Both the position numbers and the translations under genes were made by a program. Shown in pieces: positions 15,888 through 22,633 of a stretch of 23,411 nt of DNA. Numbering within the stretch: the first letter of the stretch is position 1; every line of letters begins with the position of its first letter. The stretch is from a virus. The stretch spans positions 1 to 23,411 of IMG/VR virus record IMGVR_UViG_3300021959_000406. One strand, written 5' to 3'. The notes beneath the pieces are model-generated. The model was not told where the DNA came from. It saw only the letters and a list, made by a program, of their open reading frames with translations, and did not search any database.

Positions 15888-15980
15888 CTATTTCTTTTTG
15901 TATTGCCTTGGCTTTGCTTTAGTCTTGCTTGGCTTAACTTTAGCTTTGCCAGCTGTCTTACTTTTGTTTTTATAGGGCAT
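15888..15980 (-). CDS. 30-residue Lys-rich microprotein
   Basis: ATG 15980 to TAG 15890-15888, 30 residues, starting MPYKNKSKTAGKAKVKPSKT and ending KPRQYKKK. Twelve residues are Lys, and there is one Arg and no acidic residue. A clear GAGGA ribosome site lies 4 bases before the ATG, the gap to the next upstream gene is 6 bases and to the MuF gene 3 bases. These points favour a real gene over chance. The charge suggests nucleic-acid or inner-capsid contact. I do not recognise a family, and the function is unknown. Confidence 0.55.
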   Translation of the reverse strand: MPYKNKSKTAGKAKVKPSKTKAKPRQYKKK

Positions 15981-15986
15981 AGTTCC

Positions 15987-16271
15987 TCACCATTTAACCT
16001 TCGCTGACCAATATGCTGCGCTCATTTTACCTTTTGCTATGTTCTTAGCATGTCTTGCCTTAAAGCTTGCTCTACGTGCTTTTGCGACTTTACTTTCACC
16101 TTTTCTAGCTGGAGAACCTTTAACACCTTGTTGTCCAAATCGTATTGTTTTTATTTCATTACCTTCTTTAGCTAATACAACATGAGATTTAGTTGGGTGA
16201 TTAGGTGTTCTCTTGGGTTTATTATAACCTTTTACACCTAATTTGTCTATCCTTGCATCTTTTTTACTCAT
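15987..16271 (-). CDS. Small basic conserved phage protein (DUF6321-like)
   Basis: 94 residues and strongly basic. The segment from about residue 41 (KTIRFGQQGVKGSPARKGES) through ARRASFKARHAKNIAKGKMS to AAYWSAKVKW is a pattern I have seen repeatedly in small proteins of marine phages. I believe databases label it DUF6321, but I am less sure of the number than of the pattern. The N-terminus (KKDARIDKLGVKGYNKPKRT) is a second basic segment. No catalytic motif. It lies 2 bases after the ABC-GNAT gene and 6 bases before the 30-aa gene. The high charge and head-gene position suggest a DNA-binding or packaged protein. Confidence 0.65.
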   Translation of the reverse strand: MSKKDARIDKLGVKGYNKPKRTPNHPTKSHVVLAKEGNEIKTIRFGQQGVKGSPARKGESKVAKARRASFKARHAKNIAKGKMSAAYWSAKVKW

Positions 16272-16273
16272 TT

Positions 16274-17365
16274 TTATCCAACATATTCAAATGACGCGGT
16301 TAATCTATCGACAGATAAATTTTTACGCATTGTATTTACTCCAGCTTGTGAATGATTAGCTTCAACTCTTTTAACTGCTATTCTGCTTGGCTTTCTAGTC
16401 ATTATCCAATTTTTACTTGATTGTAAACCATGAATAAAATTGGGAGATGAAGTAACTAATCTTATCCTAAAGCCATCTTTTTTATATTGATTAGCCATAT
16501 TAGACATAAATCTACCACCTAAACCTATACCTTGATAATCAGGTTTAACAACAATTCTATGTACTCTTTTTACATTTTTTACGTGTGGGTGCGGAAAATG
16601 TAAAAAACTACACCACGCAACAGCTTCATTACCAATTTCTGCTATATATTTATGTGCCGCATTATTATGTTTAGCACTTAAATAATGAAACTCCTTAAAT
16701 AATTGCCATTCATCTTTTGTTGCTCGTCTAATTTTGACTTCAATATTGGGTCGCCGAAGACGCCTCCTGTAATATTGTTTTTTATTTGCATCATAAACCC
16801 AATCAGGTTCCAACCATTCTTCTATATCATAATGACAACTAACAGCTATAAATTGTTTCTTTTCTCGCCTTATATATTTTTGTATAGCGGCACTGCCTAT
16901 TTTAGCTACTTGCCTATCAACAACAGATGTAAATTCGTCATATATAACTGGGTTTTTACTTTCTAATATTAACCTAGCTAATTCAGCTCTCATTTTTTGA
17001 CCATTAGATAATATATTAAATGGCTTTAACCAATCAGGTGGGCTACTAAATCCAACCTTACTTAATGCTTCAGTTATTTGTTTAGGACTTAATTCTTTAT
17101 CAAAATCATCAATTACTGTTTTATTACTCCATTTATATCCATCAAATAAATCAAAGTCTTTAAATACCTTTTTAGCTATAGTGGTTTTACCTGAACCAGA
17201 TGCACCTACTATTAATCCAATATTCCATTCAATATCTTCAATTGGTATATCGACATCAAATTCCTTTCTTACAATTGATGCATCGTAATCAAATTGTCCT
17301 TTTACTTTTTCAACTCTAAATGAAGATGGTATTTTACTTTCGACTACAAACTTTGAACTTGGCAC
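16274..17365 (-). CDS. ABC-type ATPase fused to a GNAT acyltransferase (possible Mom-like DNA modifier)
   Basis: 363 residues. Residues 1-200 form a soluble ABC ATPase: Walker A GASGSGKT (54-61), signature LSNGQ (119-123), Walker B VIYDE (140-144) and the H-loop His178. There is no membrane segment and no permease neighbour, so a transporter is unlikely. Residues 210-363 are a GNAT-fold transferase: FHYLS (226-230) near the start and HRIVVKPDYQGIGLGGRF (269-286), the acyl-CoA loop. The HY pair and the R in HRIVV recall residues I remember as important in phage Mu Mom, which modifies adenine. The start is GTG 17365 with an AAGGG site 7 bases upstream, inside the end of the ParB-like gene (22-base overlap). 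Substrate and the coupling of the two domains are unknown. Confidence 0.8.
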   Translation of the reverse strand: MPSSKFVVESKIPSSFRVEKVKGQFDYDASIVRKEFDVDIPIEDIEWNIGLIVGASGSGKTTIAKKVFKDFDLFDGYKWSNKTVIDDFDKELSPKQITEALSKVGFSSPPDWLKPFNILSNGQKMRAELARLILESKNPVIYDEFTSVVDRQVAKIGSAAIQKYIRREKKQFIAVSCHYDIEEWLEPDWVYDANKKQYYRRRLRRPNIEVKIRRATKDEWQLFKEFHYLSAKHNNAAHKYIAEIGNEAVAWCSFLHFPHPHVKNVKRVHRIVVKPDYQGIGLGGRFMSNMANQYKKDGFRIRLVTSSPNFIHGLQSSKNWIMTRKPSRIAVKRVEANHSQAGVNTMRKNLSVDRLTASFEYVG

Positions 17366-17889
17366 TGATATCCCTTTTCTAATAATTCATTATAAATTCT
17401 TTCCTGTTCACTTTCATTATCACAATTAACTATGATATTATATATTTGTTCGTATTTTTCCTCTTTTAATTCTGTATTATCGCTTAATGGGTCAAATATG
17501 CTTTCTAACTCTTTTATATCAAAACCTATCAAATCTAAATTATAATCCATATCAGATAATTCTTGTAATTCATTTTTTAATATATCAATATCCCAACCAG
17601 CATTTAATGCTAATTTATTATCAGCAATAACATATGCTTTGCGTTGTTCTTCATTTAAATTTGTTAATGTTATAGTTGGCACTTCATCTATATTTAATGA
17701 TTTAGCCGCCATTAGCCTGCCATGACCTGCTATAGTCATATTATCTTCGTCAATTAATATAGGATTAGTAAAACCAAATTCTTTTATCGAAGATGCTATT
17801 TGTTTAATATGTATGTCATTATGAGTTCTACTATTATTTATATATGGTATTAAATCTTCTGTCTTTTTATAATTTACAGATAATGTCAT
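17344..17889 (-). CDS. Stand-alone ParB/sulfiredoxin-fold protein
   Basis: 181 residues. Residues 1-75 are a ParB N-terminal domain: IPYINNSRTHND, IKQIASSIKEFGFTNPILID, then IAGHGRLMAA (53-62), with the GxGR motif of this fold. Residues 80-105 (EEQRKAYVIADNKLALNAGW) continue as in ParB domains fused to DNA methyltransferases, but no methyltransferase follows. The C-terminus (148-181, YNIIVNCDNESEQERIYNEL then LEKGYQCQVQSL) is a small extra domain I have seen on other phage ParB-like proteins. ATG 17889 has AAGGA 5 bases upstream. It overlaps the ABC-GNAT gene by 22 bases, which suggests joint work. Possible roles are DNA recognition, CTP-switch activity or nicking; none is proven here. Confidence 0.83.
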   Translation of the reverse strand: MTLSVNYKKTEDLIPYINNSRTHNDIHIKQIASSIKEFGFTNPILIDEDNMTIAGHGRLMAAKSLNIDEVPTITLTNLNEEQRKAYVIADNKLALNAGWDIDILKNELQELSDMDYNLDLIGFDIKELESIFDPLSDNTELKEEKYEQIYNIIVNCDNESEQERIYNELLEKGYQCQVQSL

Positions 17890-17898
17890 TTCATTCCT

Positions 17899-19293
17899 TT
17901 ATACCAATGGAGATAAATCTCCTATTTCTTCTTGCACATCTTCTAGCTTTCGCTCTGCGTCTATTAATCCACCAGCTTTTAATCTATCAAATATATCCTG
18001 ACTGCTAACAATCTGTCTGTCAAGTAATGTTACTAAACTCATTATTGTTTGTGGGTCTACCATTTTATCGTAAAATTCTCTATTTATTGTAAATATACAT
18101 TCATCTGTTTCAACACCCATAAATTCACCCACCCAATAAATACAAGATTTAATAGCAGATGATAAGTTGCCTACAATGTCACCGAGTACGCTATTTTCTG
18201 ATGCAAAGCGTATTCTAGCTCCTTCAGCAGTCTCATTGCCGCCTCTATCGGTTATTATGCGTGCACCAATAGCTACCATTTGTTGCTCCTTGCCTTTCAT
18301 CGCTTCCATAACAAGGTTATTAGGATTTGCTTGTAGTAAATTAGCACTACCTGTGTCACCTAGCACATGACCAGCCCTACTACCTATTTTTATTCCTTCT
18401 GGATTATATTCTGACCATTGTTCTTGCGTTAGGCTATGCGTAATAAATAATGTTGGTTGGCCTGTTATAAAACAGCTTTCTTCATAATCGGCTGAGTTTC
18501 TATAATGCGCCATATTAACATCTGCTATGTCTGATAAAGGAGCATTATCTATAGTTGAATCATTATTTTGACTGCCCACAAATGTAACTGGTATATAATC
18601 AAATACACTGCCATCAGATTTACGTGGATAAAATTCATCTGTATGTGGTTCATTATCTCTATATATTTGCTGGCAATAACCTTCTTCTTTTAATCTTAAT
18701 ACGCGATATTGCATTTTACTTTCATGACTAAATTCATCGCTATTTTCTAAATATGGTTCTTCTAATACAACTAAGGTCAACATATTACGACCAGCTATTA
18801 TATCTGTTTTCCAATTTATAACTGCTTCAGCTTTATATGGTATAATTGATGCTGTTAAATTTAATATAGAAACTTGCTCACTGCTTAAACCTTCTTCTGT
18901 TTGTGGATAATCTACTAATAATAATGACCTACCTGTTTCTAATAAGTTATTTAATTCATCTTTAGCTAATTGTTCTAATGATAGACCATCGCCAGTTGCA
19001 TCATCTATTAAATATTCCAATCCATCAGGTAATTCTATAATTGGTGTTTTTCTAAAGGCGGCACCAACCAATGCATTCTTTGTACGGCCTGTATAATTGG
19101 TAAATACAGCTCTGTTTAAATATTGTCTGTATCTTATGCTATCAATGCCCATTGGGTTAGTTTCTGCATCAGGTACGGGTAAATATTGTGCTTTTTTATC
19201 TTTAACTGCAACTGAACCTTTACAAGCATCTCTTGTCTTTATCCATTCATTTTTATATATGTCATAGGTTGGGTTGGTTGTATCAACTGGCAT
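17899..19293 (-). CDS. Portal protein, DUF4055 type
   Basis: 464 residues, a usual length for portals. The N-terminal region (YLPVPDAETNPMGIDSIRYR; FTNYTGRTKNALVGAAFRK) and the middle (LLETGRSLLLVDYP) match what I know of DUF4055 proteins. Later comes SDIADVNMAHYRNSADYEES, a further hallmark. These act as the portal in phages that pair them with MuF or P22-like heads. The C-terminal part is helical (PQTIMSLVTLLDRQIVSSQD). The portal forms the dodecameric DNA channel at one head vertex and docks the terminase. ATG 19293 has an AGAGGT site 5 bases upstream. A promoter-like motif lies just ahead of it, overlapping the terminase stop. Confidence 0.85.
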   Translation of the reverse strand: MPVDTTNPTYDIYKNEWIKTRDACKGSVAVKDKKAQYLPVPDAETNPMGIDSIRYRQYLNRAVFTNYTGRTKNALVGAAFRKTPIIELPDGLEYLIDDATGDGLSLEQLAKDELNNLLETGRSLLLVDYPQTEEGLSSEQVSILNLTASIIPYKAEAVINWKTDIIAGRNMLTLVVLEEPYLENSDEFSHESKMQYRVLRLKEEGYCQQIYRDNEPHTDEFYPRKSDGSVFDYIPVTFVGSQNNDSTIDNAPLSDIADVNMAHYRNSADYEESCFITGQPTLFITHSLTQEQWSEYNPEGIKIGSRAGHVLGDTGSANLLQANPNNLVMEAMKGKEQQMVAIGARIITDRGGNETAEGARIRFASENSVLGDIVGNLSSAIKSCIYWVGEFMGVETDECIFTINREFYDKMVDPQTIMSLVTLLDRQIVSSQDIFDRLKAGGLIDAERKLEDVQEEIGDLSPLV

Positions 19294-19313
19294 AACTTAC
19301 CTCTTTTGTTTCA

Positions 19314-19344
19314 ATTATATTACTCTTTTAATTTAATTTGTAAA
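19314..19344 (-). promoter_or_regulatory. Promoter-like TTTACA-N19-TATAATTG upstream of the portal gene
   Basis: On the minus strand TTTACA (19344-19339) and TATAAT (19319-19314) are 19 bases apart, overlapping the end of the terminase gene. The -10 is perfect and the -35 has five of six consensus bases, but the spacer is 2 longer than ideal. The same layout recurs at 22664-22634. The region is AT-rich, so chance matches are possible. Confidence 0.3.
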
Positions 19345-20562
19345 TGAGAAGTCTACTTTAGCTACTGGCCTAACAATAGGAAACTCATATGCTATAGGAT
19401 ATGTACTTGCATCATTTTGGTGGTCAGTACCACTTGCTTTATCAGGTTCTCCATTTTTATATATTTGTTGTTCTAAACATTCTGCTGTTCTTGGACATTT
19501 ATTCACGTTGATTTTTACATAACCTTGTTCGAATGCACGATTAGCTGACATTATCCTATCACGCACTCTCGGGTTAGTTGGCTTTGCTCTTATTATAAAT
19601 CCAGCCTGTTGTAATAAGCTTATATCGCTAACGCTTGCATTATTAGTGCTACGACCTCTGCCTGATGCATCTGGATACATATATATTTTATGTTCATTAT
19701 ATTTTGATTTAATAATATTAATCATATCTGGTGTATCATACATATCAATTAATTCGTCTACAGCGTGCCATATTTTATCTCTTATTACATATACAGTTGC
19801 CGCTTGCTTAGTAACATTAAAGTCACATCCAATATATAATGGTTCTTTATATATTATGGTTTCATCTGATTTACATTTAACACGATTATAAGAATTATAT
19901 ACTGTTCCACTTGTTAAATTAACAAATTGCCCATCTAAATATGCGGCTAATAATTCTGGCGAATATGTTTCTCTTAGTGTATTTATATAATTAGCTGGTA
20001 AATGTTTTATATTACTTTCAGTTGTCGCAGTTATTAACTCATAACTTATACTAGATTTTTTCTTCCATCGCTCATAAACAAACCCAAAGCCTTCTGGTGT
20101 AGTTCCTACTGATACTGTATTTGTTCCATTTGTTAATTTTTGTCGGTTGCGTGATATAATCTGCTCCCAACATCGCTGAGCCTTTAATTTTGGCAAAGTA
20201 TCTAATTCGTCTACGTAACTATGGCTTACCTCATAACCAACTATACGCTCTGGTCTGTCTAATGTACGGAATATAATACGCTTACCCAATAATTCAATAT
20301 AATTAGCCTGCGCATTTAATCTATATGATATATTACAACTGTTTAATAATTCACGCCACCTTGGATAACATATATCACGTATTAAACCATATGTAGGCAT
20401 ATAAAAACCTTGGTCTTGTCCATCTGTAATTAACATACGCAAACATCTTAACATAAGTGCATGTGTTTTACCGCTTCCAAAACCTCCAACAAATGCAGGA
20501 AATGTGCTATTTGACATTATAAATTGCTTTTGCGGTTTACTTGCTGTTGTTTCTAATATCAT
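19333..20562 (-). CDS. terL: Terminase large subunit
   Basis: 409 residues. The ATPase motor shows Walker A GGFGSGKT (26-33), Walker B SYVDE (115-119) and coupling motif GTTPEG (153-158). The nuclease part has CDFN (Asp247), YPDASG (Asp298) and a late Asp pair in DHQNDAS (380/384), the acidic triad of the RNase H-like fold that cuts concatemers. The enzyme pumps DNA into the procapsid through the portal. It starts with ATG at 20562 in a 4-base ATGA overlap with the small subunit stop. The portal gene follows after 39 bases. The packaging strategy (cos or headful) cannot be judged safely from this sequence alone. Confidence 0.92.
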   Translation of the reverse strand: MILETTASKPQKQFIMSNSTFPAFVGGFGSGKTHALMLRCLRMLITDGQDQGFYMPTYGLIRDICYPRWRELLNSCNISYRLNAQANYIELLGKRIIFRTLDRPERIVGYEVSHSYVDELDTLPKLKAQRCWEQIISRNRQKLTNGTNTVSVGTTPEGFGFVYERWKKKSSISYELITATTESNIKHLPANYINTLRETYSPELLAAYLDGQFVNLTSGTVYNSYNRVKCKSDETIIYKEPLYIGCDFNVTKQAATVYVIRDKIWHAVDELIDMYDTPDMINIIKSKYNEHKIYMYPDASGRGRSTNNASVSDISLLQQAGFIIRAKPTNPRVRDRIMSANRAFEQGYVKINVNKCPRTAECLEQQIYKNGEPDKASGTDHQNDASTYPIAYEFPIVRPVAKVDFSFTN

Positions 20563-20948
20563 TCAGATAAATCAATATCATCTTCTACGATACGAAATCC
20601 AGTTAATTTTACGTCTGCTTGTACTTGTTGTGCTGTATCTGATTGACCTAACCAATTTTGTCCTAACCATTTCAATAAACTTGGATTGCCTTGCATTGCT
20701 ACTTTATATTGTTGCCTACGCAAACTAATTAAACCAACTGACCTTTTTTCACTAAAATAGTCCGTAAAACCTTTACCTGTTTCGCGTCGTAAACCATTAT
20801 TTAATGTATCATAATCCATTCCCATAGCACCTGCTATTTCTGCACCAGTGCACTGTAAAGCGCACAAATTATCTAACATTTTATAATCTATTACTTTATA
20901 AGGTCTGCCATTACGCTTTGGCTGGTTTTTCGGATTTGGCTTTATCAT
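20559..20948 (-). CDS. terS: Terminase small subunit
   Basis: 129 residues from ATG 20948; a TTG one codon upstream could also start it, but ATG is preferred. The N-terminus is basic (PKNQPKRNGRPYKVIDYKML), followed by an HTH-like region (LCALQCTGAEIAGAMGMDYD and TLNNGLRRETG). Then comes SLRRQQYKVAMQGNPSLLKW and LGQNWLGQ, a pattern well known in small terminase subunits of P22/SPP1-like phages. It recognises the packaging site and regulates the large subunit. The start overlaps the end of the preceding gene by 38 bases, and the stop overlaps terL by 4 bases (ATGA), so the three are translationally linked. Confidence 0.85.
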   Translation of the reverse strand: MIKPNPKNQPKRNGRPYKVIDYKMLDNLCALQCTGAEIAGAMGMDYDTLNNGLRRETGKGFTDYFSEKRSVGLISLRRQQYKVAMQGNPSLLKWLGQNWLGQSDTAQQVQADVKLTGFRIVEDDIDLSE

Positions 20949-21231
20949 CAATTATTGCTCTTTCATTTATAAACATTAGTGAAGTTATTGCATGGCTTAT
21001 ATGGCTATGTCCTGTTTCACTGTCATACCTTTCACCTCTCTGATGTGCATTTATATGTCTTAATGCCGCCGCTATATATCTCTTTTTATATCCTTCAACA
21101 TATAACCAATTATTATCGTCGTATTTTCTACTGCCTACGCCAAGCACATTACTAACCTCTAATAATGTGTTTGGTGGTAACAAGTCCATTCTAGCTTTAT
21201 TGCTATCATATTTTCTGCCAACTTGTTTCAT
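20911..21231 (-). CDS. dATP/dGTP diphosphohydrolase N-terminal-like protein (DUF5664 type)
   Basis: 106 residues. The start (GRKYDSNKARMDLLPPNTLL EV) is followed by VLGVGSRKYDDNNWL, RYIAAALRHINAHQRGE and YDSETGHSHISHA. This is the family named dATP/dGTP diphosphohydrolase N-terminal, or DUF5664. The conserved His and Glu/Asp in RH..AH..GE and ETG..H..HA probably bind metal. It is a short all-helical protein often found in phage genomes, where it may adjust nucleotide pools. The last 38 bases overlap the small terminase start. No strong ribosome site is seen (only AAAGAA before the ATG). Activity on a specific dNTP is not established by sequence. Confidence 0.75.
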   Translation of the reverse strand: MKQVGRKYDSNKARMDLLPPNTLLEVSNVLGVGSRKYDDNNWLYVEGYKKRYIAAALRHINAHQRGERYDSETGHSHISHAITSLMFINERAIIDDKAKSEKPAKA

Positions 21232-21241
21232 ATAATTTCTT

Positions 21242-21820
21242 TCATTCTTTTATAATTGTTAATTCAAATCTGCAAGCATCAATCATATTAAGTGCTTGTT
21301 TATATGTTCCGCGCCATGAATATATTTTCTGTATTGTTATTGTTTTACCTGACATATGTAGATAACCAGTTATGTGTTTTAGTCTATAACCCTCGCCAAC
21401 TTTAGCAATCTTACCTTCAGTTATTATATAATCATCACGCTTTATTCGTCTTTGTTTATCTCTTTCTTTAAATCTAGCTGGAGCATATTCTCTCATTTTA
21501 GCGAATGTTTTTTCGCTCATCTTTAATGTTTTATATATATCTTTTATGTATGCCTGTTGTTCCCATAATTTAACAGCTTTATTTATTTCTTTATTATCAG
21601 CATATCTTTTATATCTTTGTTTTATATTCTTTTTTTTTACATCTTTTATTTTAACTTTTGTTCGTCTTGGTAAATCATTTCTATTTCTATGTGCATGCAA
21701 TTGTAAGCTTGCATAAGTAACATTTAATCTTTCAGCAATTATTATAGTTGATAAATCTGTATGCCATAATTCTATAGCTTTATTATGTTTATATTCTGTC
21801 CATGTACGTTTTTTAGGCAT
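21242..21820 (-). CDS. Basic DNA-binding protein with two GcrA-like HTH units
   Basis: 192 residues, very Lys/Arg-rich. Residues 7-52 (WTEY..NKAIELWHTDLSTI, IIAERLNVTYASLQ, R.DLPRR) look like a GcrA/homeodomain-like HTH. Residues 77-120 (EINKAVKLWEQQAYIKDIYK then TLKMSEKTFAKMRE) are a second, similar HTH. A third part (130-192) contains IITEGKIAKVGEGYRLKHIT and is unrecognised. The likely role is sequence-specific DNA binding, such as late-gene control or homing-type DNA binding, but no nuclease motif is visible. The start ATG shares a base with the preceding stop (TAATG). No close family is named with confidence. Confidence 0.6.
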   Translation of the reverse strand: MPKKRTWTEYKHNKAIELWHTDLSTIIIAERLNVTYASLQLHAHRNRNDLPRRTKVKIKDVKKKNIKQRYKRYADNKEINKAVKLWEQQAYIKDIYKTLKMSEKTFAKMREYAPARFKERDKQRRIKRDDYIITEGKIAKVGEGYRLKHITGYLHMSGKTITIQKIYSWRGTYKQALNMIDACRFELTIIKE

Positions 21821-22032
21821 TAACTTTTATTATGCTTTTTTATCAATTCATTTAGTAATGTACTTTCATTAATTATATAAGCATTAATTACTGCATAACT
21901 ATGTGTACCAGCAGTGCTTGCCGCACTGAGAGAAAACACTCCTCCCAATATACTTCCATCATCTAAAACAACGCAAGCATCACCATTTGAAATTTCTATA
22001 TACTGTATATATCGTGTAACTTCGTTATCCAT
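21820..22032 (-). CDS. Small hypothetical protein
   Basis: 70 residues from ATG 22032; a GTG one codon earlier is also possible. It starts with an acidic segment (MDNEVTRYIQYIEISNGDAC), then VVLDDGSILGGVFSLSAAST and a short hydrophobic part (YAVINAYII). No domain is recognised. Its start overlaps the HTH gene's end by 8 bases and its stop shares a base with the next gene, so it belongs to a coupled set. No independent ribosome site is visible. Confidence 0.5.
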   Translation of the reverse strand: MDNEVTRYIQYIEISNGDACVVLDDGSILGGVFSLSAASTAGTHSYAVINAYIINESTLLNELIKKHNKS

Positions 22033-22252
22033 CACTATGTTTTATATATTTTTTTTTCTTTTTTATTATAGGCTTTTCTAATTTACCCTCATCTAACCAT
22101 AATAATATTTGACAATATACATTTGGTATTGGTGTAATTGCACCTTGGCAATAGCGTATAATAGTGCTTCTATTTACACCTACAAACCTTGCAAAACTAG
22201 CAAAATTAAATCCGTGATTATTCATTTTAGCTTTAAATTCAACTGCTTCCAT
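22025..22252 (-). CDS. Cro/XRE-like small HTH protein
   Basis: 75 residues. Residues 17-38 (FASFARFVGVNRSTIIRYCQ GA) form a clear helix-turn-helix of the Cro/XRE type, then ITPIPNVYCQILLWLDEGK. The C-terminus has a run of five Lys (64-68). ATG 22252 is preceded by AGGAG at 7 bases. A long stem-loop in the gap just upstream (22274-22313) and its place in the right-hand gene cluster suggest a role in early/late control. The A-rich codons for the Lys run contain AAAAAAG, a known slippery sequence, though the alternative frames end almost at once. Confidence 0.7.
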   Translation of the reverse strand: MEAVEFKAKMNNHGFNFASFARFVGVNRSTIIRYCQGAITPIPNVYCQILLWLDEGKLEKPIIKKKKKYIKHSDG

Positions 22253-22273
22253 GTGTTTGCTCCTAAATTGTGT

Positions 22274-22313
22274 AATAAAGCATTACAGATACAAATAACC
22301 ATAATGCCTTATT
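22274..22313 (-). other. 12-bp stem-loop upstream of the Cro-like gene
   Basis: On the minus strand AATAAGGCATTA and TAATGCTTTATT pair over 12 bp (one G-U) with a 16-base loop, in the 84-base gap between two genes. It lacks a following U-run. It may be an operator for the adjacent HTH protein, an RNA control element or a weak terminator. Confidence 0.4.
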
Positions 22314-22336
22314 CCTATGTTTGTAAAGATATTTAT

Positions 22337-22594
22337 TCACCCTGCTAATCCTATGGCAAACAATGTAAAACCAAATGTAGCACTTGCACATAATATAAAG
22401 CGCACTAATTCACGCACCATTGTCTTACCATTTTCAATAGCTTCTGCACGTTCTTGTTGTGTTGCTAAATCCCAATCTAATAAACTAATTTTAAGTCTGA
22501 TAGGCTCGTAGTAACAGTCGTAACAACTAACAACACCATCGGTAATGTTAGCGTCACGATTATCTATTATAGTTTTACACTTACTACACTTCAT
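22337..22594 (-). CDS. Zinc-ribbon protein with a C-terminal membrane segment
   Basis: 85 residues. Two CxxC pairs (Cys3/Cys6 and Cys24/Cys27) make a small zinc ribbon. Residues about 40-62 are polar and helical (DWDLATQQERAEAIENGK). Residues 63-84 (LVRFILCASATFGFTLFAIG) form one hydrophobic helix likely to sit in the inner membrane. AAGGA lies 7 bases before ATG 22594. No family is recognised. A short zinc-bearing membrane protein in an early-type position could act in host takeover, exclusion or lysis timing; these are guesses. Confidence 0.6.
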   Translation of the reverse strand: MKCSKCKTIIDNRDANITDGVVSCYDCYYEPIRLKISLLDWDLATQQERAEAIENGKTMVRELVRFILCASATFGFTLFAIGLAG

Positions 22595-22633
22595 TTTATT
22601 TCCTTATTTTAGGTGGCTTAATTGCCTATAACA

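Noticed and set aside
16274-17365. ABC transporter ATP-binding subunit
   Set aside because: No membrane-spanning partner is nearby and the ATPase is fused to a GNAT domain, so a transporter role is unlikely.
17344-17889. Plasmid-type partition system
   Set aside because: No ParA gene and no repeated centromere-like sites are visible, and the ParB domain is of the type linked to DNA methyltransferases.
20911-21231. Sign of a 2-aminoadenine (Z) genome from the dATP/dGTP hydrolase-like gene
   Set aside because: This small family is widespread in phages with normal DNA, and no PurZ-like synthetase or DatZ is present in the window.
22047-22066. AAAAAAG slippery sequence and A9 run near the end of the Cro-like gene
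   Set aside because: The -1 frame stops after seven codons and the +1 frame also meets a TAA before the next gene, so no useful fusion results; it looks like a simple Lys run.
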